Shown here: positions 1-13,850 of the stretch, in pieces
How the letters are laid out: each line of letters opens with the position of its first letter
Position numbering within the stretch: the stretch's first letter is position 1
NCBI GenBank assembly: GCA_037957365.1
Contig: JARHVA010000350.1
Location: 167,501 to 231,500, forward strand
DNA: 64,000 bases
DNA from: Torreya grandis
Taxonomy: Eukaryota > Streptophyta > Pinopsida > Cupressales > Taxaceae
Direction: 5' to 3'
Translations under genes and position numbers: made by a program
The notes under the pieces: model-generated
The model's input: the letters and a program-made list of their open reading frames with translations, nothing else
Told to the model about the DNA's origin: nothing
Database searches by the model: none

Positions 1-2031
1 TTATGGCCTAGAGGCCTTTTCCTTTTAAATTGATTTTTTAATGTTGTAATATTTTCATGTAATAATTGATTTTTATTTTTTAAACTTGTAATTATCTTGG
101 TCGATATTGATAATTTGTGCATATAGAATCTCACAAGTACAAACCCTAGAAAATGTTGATTAAACATGTAGGCACACACCTTGTAGGGAATAGGTGTGAA
201 TATGTTGAGTATGTGTAATAGTGACATTGGTCTAGGATGCTTCATCTCATGTAGGAATTATAATATGGACCTTGTTAGAGGGAAAGTAGATATCACCCTC
301 ATGTATATGAAGAGGAGAAGGAGATTATTTCTTGTGCTTAAGATATGGTATTTAAACTTGAAACATAGTTTCTAGCTTATGTGTTAAATACTCTATGTGT
401 GTATGTGTTTGATTACTAATGTAATTTCTAATAGGATAAAAACAACATGATATGAGATATGAAATATATTGTGATTGATATAAATCATCATATATAAATG
501 TGTTTATCTTTTCTGAGTTTATTTTGAATTAAAGGGAACAAGCATGTAAACCAAAGTATTAAGCTTTGAAAAAAGATATGAGTAATTTATTTTGTCATTA
601 TGATCATGATTATATGAAATAAATATATATATGGATCTAAAAATTTAGTTTTGGCAATGTAAACCCTAAGGTTATCTAGGGTTAGGGTTACTTTGAAATT
701 ATTTAAATTATATTTAAATAAAGGAAACCTTAATGTGAGATTGATTTAATGAGATAGGTTGTGCCAAAAATCATAAAATTAGAAATTTTGAACCCTAATT
801 TAATGCACAAAAATTTGGATAATGTAAAATGTGGTTTTGAAGAAATATTTGAAATAAGTTAGGTTCACCAAATGTTTTAACCTTTTAGGTTTTACTAATG
901 TAAATCCTAAGTTATATTAAAGGGTTGAGTTTTCTAAATCAGTGAAATAATATGTAATAAATAGCCTCTAATTTGTTATATATTTTGACTTTCTAAAAAT
1001 ATTAATAAATATGTGTAAATGGATACTTATCTATAAAATAAATGTCATGGAAGATTTGGATGTTAGAAGCTGGGTTACAAATAGGTCTGAGTGTCATTGA
1101 TAGGGTCCCTGAATCATATTTTTCACTAGATAGTAGCACCCTGACTAGACAATAGTTCCATGTGGTTCTAGTGTCCTATTTATAAGACTTTTCCTATTTT
1201 TTTGGAGAACCTATGCCTTTTCTTCTAGGTTTTGTTCCTACATGCATGAAATATGTAACTCTATATTATGCCTAAAATATCTAATTTATCATGAAAACCC
1301 TAATCCTCCTTACAAGTATGGCATGAGCTAAAAATGTGTGTTCATTAGTATGATAGGTTGGACATCCTTAAAACCTCATGAAGAGATTTTCCTATATAAT
1401 AATACTCTAATGAGGGATCAAAATTGATGTATTTCTCCCACCTAGTGCTTGGTGCAAGTGTAAGTGGATGCTAGAATGACAGTGGTCTTGAATACCCTAA
1501 GTGCGCTTGATATTGTAAATATTTGAAATCTAGGCTTAAGGCATTTGTAGATGGTAGTAAGTAGAATTAGAGTATAATATAGATTAATAACCTTTATTTT
1601 TCTCAACTTGTTTCTTATTTGAATAGAATTTTTACATCTATTTTCCATCTAGGGGATAAAGGTGTAATAGTCTTGTATATATAATGATTGATATCTTGTG
1701 TAGATAATAAAATATGCTTAGGTTGATATTACAAGGGGAATACATTTGAAAATATATCTTCTGAGGAGATTTAGGCAAAGGGACACTAGAAATAAGTTGT
1801 TGAAACTAGCACCATGTGGTTATAGTTTCCTTAATGTGGTGCTAGTGTCTAGTTGGCAGACTATTAGGCACAATGGGTTATGATTTAGGAATGTGTTTGA
1901 GCTGATTATAGATGTATATAGTATACACAATGGATAGAAAAGTGTTATAAATTTTCTATGATAGGTCAAGGGATAAGATAGGAATAGGCTATCTCAAGAA
2001 ATACTCTTAGGATCCAAATACCACTTTTGAG
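1..2031. other. Left flank, unidentified AT-rich non-coding DNA
   Basis: No open frame of credible length or recognisable coding trace is visible. The stretch has scattered telomere-like words (for example gggttagggtta near 680-690) and a short imperfect hairpin around 1803-1855 (actagcaccat paired with gtggtgctagt). It is not visibly homologous to the DNA inside the opposite LTR of the surrounding element, so it is probably the sequence into which the outermost retrotransposon inserted, or an older repeat. One curiosity is that the last bases before 2032, read on the minus strand, contain a TGGTAT word that resembles a primer-binding site. Confidence 0.4.
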
Positions 2032-3527
2032 TGATTAAAAATTATTAAACTATAATGACTACATTCATCAGAATGTAAACAAAAACTCAACTTGAAAATA
2101 ATTAACCTTCCATATACTTGGAGGTATAAAACCATCCACTCAAATTAACTAAATAAATCATTTATTAAATAATAAAAATAGTGTTGAAATAAATAAATGA
2201 ATAATAGTATAAAATTATCATGCTTCTCTGTTATACATCAATCCAAGTGATTATTATTCATCTCTAAACATGTTATAATACAAAAATAACCAAAAAAATA
2301 ATTAAATAAAATGATAAATCATCTAATAAATATTTAATTTATAAATATGACCTATCTACATGATCTATCCCAACTTTACCCATACTATGAACCCCCCAAT
2401 CGGTGGCCCTTACCACCCCCAACCATCAGCTATGAAGTGGACTCTAGTTTTTTGGTCTTTTGGACAAGAGTGTGAATAATAAGGGATAAGATACATCACT
2501 ATTTTAAATATTTTATTCAACCAAAAATATTGACATAAATAAAAACAAGTACATAAATACCAAACAACATACAAGGATTTGGCACCTTTTATTCTACCTC
2601 TTAAGGTTTTAAGGTATCAACTATAATTTTAGTTGAACCTATTCAACCCTCATCCTAGGTTCCAAGTGTACCATACTTAAAATACAACACTATAAGTGAT
2701 ATAAAATCATCTTCTACAACCAATAATAAAATAATAAATATTCACATAATGCATGTATGGGAAAATAGATAACACAACACCAAGCTTTTAGATATTTTCC
2801 CTTTTCTCCAACTTGTCAAGTATAGTCATTTCATCAGCTATAAGTGGTGAGATCATTATATATAACACTTTTACATGGTTACATAAATCCTTAAAAAAAA
2901 ATTGTAATAATATCAATGGGATTTCAATAATTTGAAACAAGAATAAATGTTTCAATTGTAAACTCATTTTATAACTTATAAACACTAGGTAGGATTTTTA
3001 TATCAAAATGTAAATGTACCTACTCAAAAATGGTGAACCAACTAGTTATAAAACACTAAATAAAATCATCCCAGCCACTTTATCAGGTAAATGAAAAATA
3101 ATCCAAAATATATTTTGATGATGAATAAAATAAAACCATAAAATACTATTTTATTCAAGTAAAATAATCTCCAAAATTGTCATTACAATTGGCTACCTCA
3201 ACAGATAAGAAAAATAAAAATAAAATATATCCATTTAAATGAGGCATCTTCTTCTACAAGGTTGAAATTCAAAACATGAAAAATGCAAAAATAAAACACT
3301 AACCCTAGCTCAAACCCTATGCCCAGGTAGTGGGAGTCAAAAAAATATTTATCTTATCCTTTTTCTATGGCCAAACATGAATATGAATAAAATAGATTAG
3401 GTTTTTTAGAAATAAACTTTCATTTTTAGATTTTTAAATACATGGAAATTATTTGAACCTTAAATCCAAACCAAGTTGACCCATGACAAATGAAAGCTAA
3501 ATATCCATTTTAGACTAGTATAGAACC
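2032..3527 (-). repeat. Element H 3' LTR, segment 1 of 3 (distal part)
   Basis: Homologous by eye to 58155-59650 in the intact LTR; for example taccacccccaaccat occurs at 2411 and 58535, and the surrounding order of words is the same. The segment stops where element N begins, with gaacc (3523-3527) as N's left target-site copy. The homology resumes on the far side of N at about 25304. Confidence 0.8.
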
Positions 3528-6500
3528 TATTAACCAAATTTTTCTACCATAGGTGAGTCTAATTAAAAACATGTTATTTATCTCATGTTTAACTTTTTTT
3601 ATAGCCTTGAAGGTGTTGGTCTTGTTCATATCTTATCCTTTCATAGTATGTTTTAGTGTGGTTTCTAGTGGTGATCATGGTCTTCTATGGTGGCATAGCC
3701 AAACTATGAGCTTATGGTCCTAAAAGTGACTAACCAATGTTTATAACTTGACCTTTCATAAGGTTTTAGTATAGTTTAAGGTAGTTTTTAAAGGATTAAG
3801 GTAATTTATCATTTTTTTCTTGTGCTTGTCTAAGTTACTCTATGTCAATTCCAAGTTAGTTTAAGGGTGATAAAGTTTTATAGAGTATTTTTAGGTCATG
3901 GACACATGTTAAATATCATATTTATAACTCTCTTGATCTGTGCAACCAAAAAAATAAATCTTATTTCACTCTTATAATGTTATAAACCATTTAAAGTGTT
4001 TTATTTATCATTTTATAATGTTTAAGAAAGGAATGGTGTAAGATATTGTAGGTAAATAGTTTTAATATTCTCTTGGCATGTATATCCACCTATGTCAATG
4101 CTTGAAGAGACTCCATGAACACTTTTTCTCAACTCTAATAGAGTTCTATGTAAAATATAGTTATTTTCATTACTAAAAAAGAGTATGTTGAGGCAATGAT
4201 ACATATTTCCAAAGAGAATATGGTCTAAAATAATGGCTTCCTTCATAGTGTACAACTCATATACATGCTTAGGAGTTTGTAGCAAGTCCAAAAATGGTAT
4301 AATTTTCCATTATTTTCCCATTGAGCTCCTTATAAGTAAAAGAAGTTAGTTTTAAAATGCTTGGTTCATGAAGGAGAAAATGATTTGGCTCAAATGATAT
4401 TAGGGGAAGATAGGGGGCTCCATTATCTCAATATTACATACATTAGTTTTAGGTTATAGGGTCTTAATTTTATGAACCATCACCAACAAACTAAGTGCTC
4501 TAAAACCCTCTCAAAACCCTATTAACTTGGTTTTAGGATATCTCCTTACATTTAAAACTTCATTGACCAGAATAAAGGATGATTTGAGGTATTTTAGGAT
4601 TCATTTAGTCCTCAAAAATCAATTTTAGAATTCATTTAGAATGCGTGGACACGTAATGGAAATAAATTGTCTGTTTTGTTGTTCTTAATGGTGATAAACA
4701 AGGTTTTTGAAGATAAAGGATGTATTCATACATAAGATGATGATGTCAATTTAGGAAGCATGGTGTTTCATATTCCCTAGTCCCTTGGGTATTTTTAATA
4801 CACTATCTAAGCCCAAAAGGACTAAACATGGAAAGAGTATAAACTTTCTGGTTTGTGTCAACTTGAAGATGTGAGTGTTTACTAACAAATAGGGTATTGA
4901 GTCTAGAAATGAAAATACAACATCTCATACATGTATATATCAGCCTTTCACACTCTCTCCATGATATTTCAAGCATATTTTCATTCCCAAATTAATTTTA
5001 TTGTACCAAATTAGGGGTAAACCCTTAATGGATAAATTAAATGCCTTAAGGTAACGTTGGAAGAGAAGTTATGAGGTTAGCCTATAGGAGTATAAGAAAA
5101 GAACGCATTTTGGGGGTCATGAATAATACCACAATCAATATCTCAAAAACACATAAATAAATGGAATGTCCCTTCAATACATTAGTGTAATTACCTTAGT
5201 GTATACATATTCCAATGTGCACCTATAGTATTTAAGGGTAAAGAAGATAGTTGCATGAGTAAATTCCATGTAGGTCTTAAGAAGTAGCATAGGTGGAATG
5301 AATATTTATACATTTTAGGTCAAAGGATATAGGAATCTCAGAGAGATTCATCAAGGAGACAAAATCCAAGAATCATTCTTGAGATTCACTTGCAAGTGTA
5401 GGCCTAAAGAACATTAATTTGATGTATGCAATCCAAACTAAGTGTTTAAAGAGAGGCTTTAGAGGTTTCAAATAAATGTGATCTTACAAACTAGTCTGAG
5501 GGCTCAAAAATAAGACAAAAGACTTATAATATCAAGAATAACTCATAATTTGACAAAATAAATTTGAATATAGATCTATAGGTCTATTCGCAATCTAAGG
5601 AGAAAAATTTGCATCAATTATGTTTGTTTGAAGAATAAGTGAATAGTGAAGGCTATGAATAGGATAATACAAAGGTCTCTAGAGGATAAAACAAATGGAA
5701 TCATTCAATAAAATGTTTATTTGATCCCTAAAAAACATCAAACTAAAAAAAAATTATAATGTTGCTAAAAATCTCCTTTTAGCACCCTATTTTCAATAAT
5801 CAGAAAGAATATGAAATTATTTGCATTAGGATGGTGACTTGAATGGATAGAGTGTGTTAGAAGCATGAATGAATATGGAGGACCTTAAAGAAGTTTATAA
5901 AATGATCTAAAAGACCATAAGAGAACCTAAATCCCTATTTTTCAATATTAAATTCCTATATAATTGTATAAATTAGCATTTTGAAGGGATTTAAAGGTTG
6001 TTAATGTAAAACCAATGGTGGAAGAAGTTGGACGGTGGGATATACCTAAAACAATTTGTAGCTTGTCTTAAAACCCTCTAAAATAAGCCTTAATTTTTAT
6101 TATTTTATATTTAATGGATATAATACTATGTTATAAAAATTAATAAACATGGAGGACCTTGAATAAGAACATAAATTGATCCAAAATATTGTAATAGTAC
6201 TTACACCCAATTGTGCAGTTTCAAATGCCTGTAGAATTGTCAAAATTAGCATGTTAAAGGGATTTGAAGGTTGATAATGCAAACCCAATGGTGGGAGAAG
6301 TTGATAATTTTTATTAGCTCTCAACCTACTCATGCCTGTATTTTTGCAACCTAGGGCTAAAAATCTTACAACTCACCTAATTTGAATTCTAACACATGAC
6401 ACATCCTTAATATTTTCCAAAATAATTTTTTATATGTGACCTAAAGTATTTTTGTGGTTTTGAATTATTATTTTATGGACTTATATGTTTTAAAGGACTA

Positions 6501-7692
6501 TAGGCTTACTTTAGGCCTAATTAGGCTTAATTAGAAAAGGTAAGTGTTGAGAAAATGTGTCTGCATTTGGATTTAGAACCTAAAATTTTGGGTGAAGCTA
6601 TATAGGGATAATGGGTACCCATATATTCCCTTATTTTTCCTATAATAACTTTGTATATCTCAAACCATTGAACTTTGTACCAAAATAGGACTACAAAGAA
6701 TATGCCTTCCTAGAGAAAAAATATGAGAATGATGAATGAAATTTCGAAAAAAAGGTGGAGTGATGATTGGTTTTGGGTCCTCAATAAGTTTATAAGGTAT
6801 TTGTAATCCAAAATATGACTTGGAATCTAATAATCACTTCAAGAGGTAGTTTTAAGTGCTCAAGGGTGAGTCACCAAATCAAGAATAACTCGTACACCAC
6901 CTTGTTCAAGTTGTAATCAAATAGAGCAAACACATGTTCAATAAAAACTTCATAACTATATTTTGGGAGTTTATTATTGATTATAACTTGTTTCATGATT
7001 TTTTCATAGACATTATTGTCTCTTTACACCTCACTTCTCTCTCTTCTTCTTTCTCCTATATGTATGCCTATTTTTGGCATTGAAAGGGATCCTTCCACTA
7101 GGAGTATGGCATATCCCTAATATTTTGTATTCATATTAATAAATAAAAGACTATTTTACCTCTATTTATATTTTTCTTAGTGTATATATTTTATGGTTGA
7201 TCTAGGCAAGTGTAGACTTAGTTGAACTTATCTTGTTGTCTTATTCTTATTGCCTTGTTACAATTTGTTTATCTGTTGTAGGTTGTTGAGAGTATCATCA
7301 AGAGTTATAAGTAAACTGTAAGTGTAAAAAATATTCCCTTATATTATCAAGTTAATTCAAATATTTGAAAATTATTCATTTGATAGGTTCTTGTAGGATA
7401 AGTGTATGCTTATGGTAGTCCTATAGGTCGTAGTATACATGAAAATCAGTGGTAGTGGTCATAACATTTGGTACATCACCTCCCTTGTAGTTTATATCTT
7501 TATATTACCATTTTACCTTGAAATTAGTATCTTAGTTTGCATTTATTAAGTGATTCATGAAGGTATATATCGTTAGATATAGGTTCAATTTATTATTTAG
7601 GTCACCCATAACCTATGATTATTCTCATACTATCACTTAGGTGAGGAGGATTGAATGACCTCCTAAAGGGTGTAACTTTTTATGACAATAAT
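3528..7692 (+). repeat. Element N 5' LTR (about 4.2 kb)
   Basis: Pairs with 10612-10689 plus 21397-25303. The join in the other copy is diagnostic: here tttttatagccttgaaggtg runs uninterrupted near 3595-3615, whereas in the 3' LTR the same phrase is split at atag by element G. The right end is set by the PBS-like sequence starting at about 7694. LTRs of this size are known in Tat/Ogre-type elements. No coding sequence is evident within it. Confidence 0.78.
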
Positions 7693-7693
7693 T

Positions 7694-7713
7694 ATGACAT
7701 GCCCAGTGGGATC
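7694..7713 (+). other. Element N primer-binding site (degenerate)
   Basis: The sequence tgacatgcccagtgggatca directly follows the LTR end. It closely resembles the tggcacgcctattaggaccc that follows the left LTR of element C, suggesting that the two element families use the same tRNA primer. The tRNA was not identified. Confidence 0.55.
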
Positions 7714-7879
7714 ACATCTTTCATCCATTTAAGATTTATTGGTTTTTTTTATTAAATTTACCATCCTTTTGAGGCATGAACAGAAGCACTAATGGAAAAT
7801 TTGGGTTCTTTTAGTTGGTTTTAACAACCCAAGTATTCTTTTAAGAAAGTACACTTTCTATTTTACATTTCTCATGAGA

Positions 7880-10400
7880 TTTCATGGTTGATTTTGGGGT
7901 GGATTTATATTTTACTCAATATAGTGAGCTATATGAAGGCTATGTTTATCCTTATTAGTAGCATAATGAATCATATTAGTCCTATGTTGAGCCATACCAA
8001 CCGTGCTATCAAGAGTATTATCCTTCCTCTTTTCCTCAACAACCTTACTAAGATTGTCAACCTTCATATCAATTTATCCAAAATTGACATCAATCCTATA
8101 TGAGACCTCCAACCATAATTAAACCTCATTGGTATCTTATTCATTCCTATAATTATCCTTTTAAAAACCATTCTACCCCTAGTCAACATAGGTAAATTTC
8201 TACTCAATCTATCTCAAGATTAAAATAAACTCTTTTAGGGTATGAAGGGAATATGATATTACTTGATATACAAAACGAGTATGGTCTAAGTGTACCTATT
8301 CATCTCATTTAAAATATGAATGAATCATTAAAACTAATTAAGAGTAAGTGGCCACATATTGAGAAATATAATTAGCTAAGGACTCATTATAGCTAATGAC
8401 ATGTTGGATACAGGTGTCCTAATTTAGTGTATAGAGGACAAGTTAATGGTTCATGAGAGGAAGCAAGTGTATTAACATCAACCCTATTTTAATCAACCCA
8501 TTCTTCCTCAAAATACCCATCAAGTGAGTTTCAAATCCTCCCAAGTCCTTCACCCATTCCTCAAGTTAAAGTTATCCATGAAGACAAAGATAAATTAGAA
8601 TTTAATTGTTTGATTTATACTTGGAGGGAAAAGAATGAGGTTATATTTATACAAAAATCTTTTTACCTTACCAAGAGCCCCATAAAAGGTCATTTAAGAT
8701 TCCAAGTTCAAATCAAGTGATGAATCCAAGGGATAAATAAATTGAAAAAAGATTAGATTGGAAAATTGAGGTCAAATATGAACGTTTACCTATTCAAGCC
8801 CCACCCATCCCTACTCAAGAATCTCAAACTTTTAGATCATGGAGGTTAATTAAAGAAATCATCCAAGTGAATGAGGAGGTGTTGGAGGCCAATCCAAAAT
8901 ATTTTTTAAGTTTCTCAATCCCATCCATCTCTCCTCAAGAACCCAAAAAATTTCCATCATGGAAGTATATATAGGAAGGCTTCCAAAATAAGAGATAAAT
9001 CTCAAGATTAAAGAGTGTTTACCAAATCCCCAATACTTTTATGCACCTATTAATCCCACTCTATCAAATTAAGAAATATTCCCTCCCACCATCTCCATTT
9101 TGGAGGAAAATATATTTTTATGAAGGATTAATGAGTAGCCAAGTGAAGAGGCTAATCTTCCAATTGAATATGTTGAAGACACTTCAAGAGAACATGTTGA
9201 AAAACTTGTCATTAACACTTCAATTAGTGATGAAAGAGGTAAATAATTATTTATATATGAATGGATAGGTTATCTTCATGAAGTGGTAGAAAAACTTGAA
9301 GGAGAGAACACTCATAAATGTGAATAAAGCTCAATTGAGATAGTTGCAGTAGTTGCCTAGATAGTTAGTCATGTTAATGAGGTTATGTATGATTATTAAT
9401 AATAGTTATTAGAATTTCTTGATGAATTGGAAAAACTAAATACCATTGAAATGTAATTAGATATCTTATAAGATGTCTCAAGTGGCCAAAAAGAGGTAAA
9501 ATATTATTTTAAATTATATCCTTTGATTAGAAATGATAACCTTATTTCTTGTTGAAAAGAAGAATTTGTTGAATTTGAACTAGAAGAATCACAAGGGAAC
9601 ATTTTCATAAAAAGTCTAAATAAAAAGGTTGCATATTATGTTTAGATAGAATACTTCTCAAATGAATAAGATGAAGTCTTGAATGGGCTTGAAATGGCTT
9701 CTAATGAGCAATAGCAAAGCTAAGTTGCAACAATGATTGATGACTTTCCAAATAACTACCATGAAGTTCATGGTCACAAGACAAAATTTATAAAGGTCAT
9801 ATAGATATATCCTCAAGGTGAAAATAATATGTAAGATGCCTTCTCAAGTCATCATGAAGAATTTTAAGATGACATATGCCAACACTATTTGGAAATTTGC
9901 AATGAATTTAGGGATCTTCAAGGGTCTATATCTCAGATCAGGGAGATTGAATATGCTTGTGAAATTGATCTCCTCCTTAGAGATAAATGTGATAACCCAT
10001 TATAGGTCATCTTAGACAAATCACACCATTTCAATTAGACACTAGAAGCTAGAGCTAATGTTGTCCCTATGTGTCAATAAGTGATTACTTTTGAAGTGAG
10101 TTCAAACATCAAAGAGTAACATGAGGTGAGTCTTGGGATATAATATGAGGATGTTTTCATTATAATAATTTTTTTGATGATAACTCAATTGAGATCATGC
10201 CAAAGGAGTTGGAAATTAAGAGGTATACTCCATCAAACATCATGTTTAAAAGATAGCTTGCTCTACATCATTACCCATCTCATGGAGGATATGTTTGCAA
10301 ATATTTTCATTTTGATCCATGAGGAAGATGTATTAAGGTATGTTACATTTAGTATTATTCTTATATTTTGATTTCCATAAGTACTTAATGGAAAAAGTAT
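7880..10400 (+). pseudogene. Element N interior: degenerate gag-like coding remnant
   Basis: Several frames carry fragments rich in Pro, Gln, Tyr and Ser around 7900-8110, followed by Pro/Ser-rich and acidic text to about 10370. Frameshifts and stops occur every few dozen codons. Within 8800-9110 a motif of the type Pro-x-Ile-x-x-Gln-Glu followed by Ser-Trp appears two or three times, suggesting an internal repeat of roughly 130 bp. No protease, RT or integrase motif is visible. Position between PBS and 3' LTR and composition suggest a gag, but I do not recognise a specific domain. The small open frames at 7888-8103, 9041-9268 and 9818-10015 are pieces of this region rather than genes. Confidence 0.4.
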
Positions 10401-10611
10401 GTCTTTATCTTTATTAAGTGTGTTGTACTTATTTTTTTGTGTGTATTTGAGGTATATAAATGATCTCAAATAATTCAAAGCATTTAAAAGTAGGTCTATG
10501 GTATAATAAATTCTAAAGTTGAGTAATGTATGACTCTATATCCCAATGGATGGACAAGGAAACTAGTCTAAGATGCATAACATGCATGCAATCCTAGGAT
10601 GTAATCAAATA

Positions 10612-10689
10612 TTTTAACAAAATTCAATTACCATACATGAGTCTATTTAAAAACTTGTTATTTAACTCATGTTTAACATTGTTGATAGA
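10612..10689 (+). repeat. Element N 3' LTR, first 78 bp
   Basis: Matches 3528-3600 (attaccatacatgagtcta here, ctaccataggtgagtcta there, then tcatgtttaac in both). It ends in ataga (10685-10689), the left target-site copy of element G. The remainder of this LTR resumes at 21397 with atagc. Confidence 0.78.
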
Positions 10690-11421
10690 TGTATTCACTA
10701 AATTATGATCACCCCCCTAATTATATTAATTTACACTAATTTAGTCTAATTCCTATATATTCTAGCTAAAATAACTATCAACCTAATAGTCCCCATTCCA
10801 TTCCTATATCCTGTAAACCTTTACATAATTATAAAATCAATTAATTCTCTCATTAAACCCCTAATAAGACCTATTATATACTAACTTATCCCCTAAACCC
10901 ACTAGCCAATTTAAAATTCATATTTATTCACCTACCACCCTAGTTATTCCTACATTTGTAGGAATACTAATCCTCATTAATCCCTATCAAATCTCCCTCA
11001 TTATCCCCTTAACATATGTAAAATCCTATATAATTAGAGAAGCTCCTCTAAGTCTCTAGAAGTCTCCAAACTAGAGACTTAAAATAATTTTAAATTCTTC
11101 AAAATTCCCTCCACTTGCCTATTTAAATAAACTCTCCCTCTACCCTCAAACCATCTAGAAAATTCATAAAGCCTTCATGCCCATTTAAATAACTAAGCAA
11201 GCTCCAATTTTCATATCATCTATGTCAATATCAATCTCATTTTACATGCAATCAATTACAAATCCATTTGTAAATCTTGGAAGGAGGTTATTAAAAGCAA
11301 AGATTGGTAAGTCCATATCATTCCGACTTGTTTTTAGAATCTTTCCTAATTAGGTAGTTTTTTTGTTTTGAGTTTAAATTATCTTGTTAATTTCATATAG
11401 TGTGCTCAAAATCTCTCTAAA
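10690..11421 (+). repeat. Element G 5' LTR (732 bp)
   Basis: Starts TGTATTCAC. The corresponding 3' copy starts tttatgcac at 20638. The two are collinear through tgtgctcaaaatctctcta at the right end (11401 and 21377). The right boundary is set by loss of homology and the adjacent PBS. Confidence 0.82.
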
Positions 11422-11442
11422 TTTTGGAAATCATAGTGGGAG
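11422..11442 (+). other. Element G primer-binding site
   Basis: The run ttttggaaatcatagtggg begins directly after the LTR and reads as a mutated version of the initiator-Met primer site common in plant LTR elements (a TTTGGTATCAGAG-type word). It differs from the PBS of elements N and C, so G belongs to a different family from them. Confidence 0.6.
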
Positions 11443-13850
11443 GTTTTTCTCCCATTTAATCAATTTTTCTTGTTAGTGTTGTTTTTTCTAGCTTGTAGGT
11501 CTGATTGGGTGAAGAAAATATCAAAAAATTGCATGTATAGGTTACAATCATGGGTTTGCACTAGTATTCATGAGATTGTAAAATTTTAATAGTTTTGTGT
11601 TGTAGGTCTATTTATGACAAAACCATGACTTACCTAGTCATAGGTCTTCCTTACTAATCATATGATTATAGATCATAGTCATGATATTGTAAACTGCTAA
11701 TAATTTATGCTGTAGGACCATTTTTTGATGAAACCATGACTTACCTAGTCATGAGTTTGCCCTGATAATTATGGGATTGTGCCTATAAATCGTGGTATTG
11801 CAATATTACATAAAACCATCATTTTTTGACTATTTTAGGGCCCATTATAACATTATGTGGTTCCTAAAGATTATTTTTAATATCATATAGTCTTCCATTT
11901 AAAATTTTAGGGTCTTCTTGCTTTAAGTTTATATCTATTAGCTAACCCTAGTTTTGTATCAAGCTCTTCTTGTCTTTCGATGCTTATTGTGTGATCATTT
12001 TGTATGTTTATAGAAAGGAGAGAATATAAGGCAAGGATAATCATTTGAAAACAAAAAATCACCTACAAAACCTTTTCCCCATCTATAATAAAACTACAAG
12101 TCATGAAATCTTCATAATTGTGATATTGCTCTAAGGAATTGTGGTATTGTAATTCTAGTACTAGTATTGTAATTTTGACAATTTTGATTCTTATTCTCTC
12201 ATTTGGTTATCATTTTTGGATATCATAAGGAAATCCTAGGGTTAAAATTGTCCTTTATTCATTTAGGATATTCAAAATTTTGGGATTATTTTGTTTAACC
12301 ATATAAGTATTCATTTATATAATTTTGGTATATTGTAATCAATATTTTAAAATTTTTATTGATCATTTGTACATAAACATTTTTAGGCATCAAGATAATA
12401 TGTAAATAATCATCCCCAAGCCCCTAACGTATGTAATACTATGTTTTTTTTGAAGATCAAAATTTTGTTATTTTGTCATTTTTACATAATACCATGACTA
12501 TTGATTTGTTTATAGTTACAACTTTATCATTCTTAGTAGCAGTTTTATGATTTACGATAAAACCATGATTATAAATCTAGAGTCTAGTAGTATTATTTTC
12601 ATTCCTAGGCATGATTTTATCTAAATAGTCATAGTTTTGTAGCTAAGAATCATGATTAACCCAACCATTACAATATCATAACTCATGGTTTTGTCCTACA
12701 AGTCATAGTTTTGAACTAAGAAGTTTCAATTTTTCATTAAATTTTTATACTTTTAAGATTGTTTTTTTAGTCATTTTTTGTGAATTTTTAGTCACTCTAA
12801 GCCCTAAAACCTGCAAGGGGCTCTATCCCTTGACCCCACTGGGGGCTGCCACCCCTAGACTCCTGCATCACGTCCCACTCACCCCAAAGAAATTATAGAG
12901 CCAAATCATGATTTTTTTAGGGTGTTTTATTAAGACAAATTTGACCAACATCTTGTTTATTATAGGGTTTATTGTGTTAATATCATCATATAGGTCATAA
13001 TTTAGGTCAAAATTTTTCTTTTATAGGATACCCCTCAAGACCCCCCTCTTGAGTTCCATATCGAATTACTAACCTATGTGCCTATAGGCCACTAGTCAAA
13101 GACCTATTTTGGAAAATTTTCACATTATTTTTATATTGCATATATCAATTTTAATCATTTTTTTGTGTATATCTTTCTTTTGAAACATCATTCCTTGTAT
13201 ATAATTTCATGTGTTAACTTATAAATAATTGTCATATTGTGTTATTCACACTTAGGTAATTAAATCGGTTAATTAATTATATCATGTGTTTTTTCTATTT
13301 GTTAACCCCTCCCCTCTAGGATATTATGTGATGTGGAATTGACACCCACACATGGTCTTAACATATAGGGGTTAGTGTCATGGATTTCATCATTTTACAC
13401 TAACCAATATCTATGTTTTATCAGAGTATAACAATTAGGGATAGTTGTTATTAGGGTAAATGATTGACCCCATATAGGTCATCCATGAAGGGGAAAACTT
13501 AATTCTTTAAAACAAACACTAGACATCACCCTACATAGACTTGGGCCCCAATGTACCTTTGTGTATATAGGTAATGCCCTTATAAATCTTGTACATGCCT
13601 AGCATAGGACCTTTTAGTCATAACAGGTGTACAACTATAGGAGACAACATCAACTCTAAAGTAGACATCATTACAAGCAGGGTTGAGAGGATTTGATAAA
13701 TATCATAATGGGTCACCATCCTACAACCTCACTTGTGAAACCTTTGGATGGTGCATGTATTGAGATACACACCCTTAAGTCTTACTAATAATAGGTTGTG
13801 ACTTGCTTGCTTGGGTGTGTGTTGTGCTAAACTAGTATTGTTTGTGATCC
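11443..13850 (+). other. Element G long leader with repeats, non-coding
   Basis: No credible open frame. It contains repeated phrases of the type aaaccatgacttacctagtc (11620 and 11731) and many related catgatt / aatcatg words to 12720. A GC-rich block with stacked inverted ggggct / agccc words lies at 12815-12890, in strong contrast to its surroundings. The function is probably the packaging and leader region of the element; this is inferred from position only. Confidence 0.5.
11592..11800 (+). repeat. 111-bp tandem repeat with a perfect 7-bp hairpin
   Basis: Two adjacent units share aaaccatgacttacctagtcat at about 11620 and 11731. Each contains CATGACT, five bases, AGTCATG, a perfect inverted repeat. 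Related but more degenerate words recur to 12720. Confidence 0.6.

Noticed and set aside
660..700. Telomere-like words (aaccctaa, gggttagggtta)
   Set aside because: Only two or three imperfect units, so not an interstitial telomeric array.
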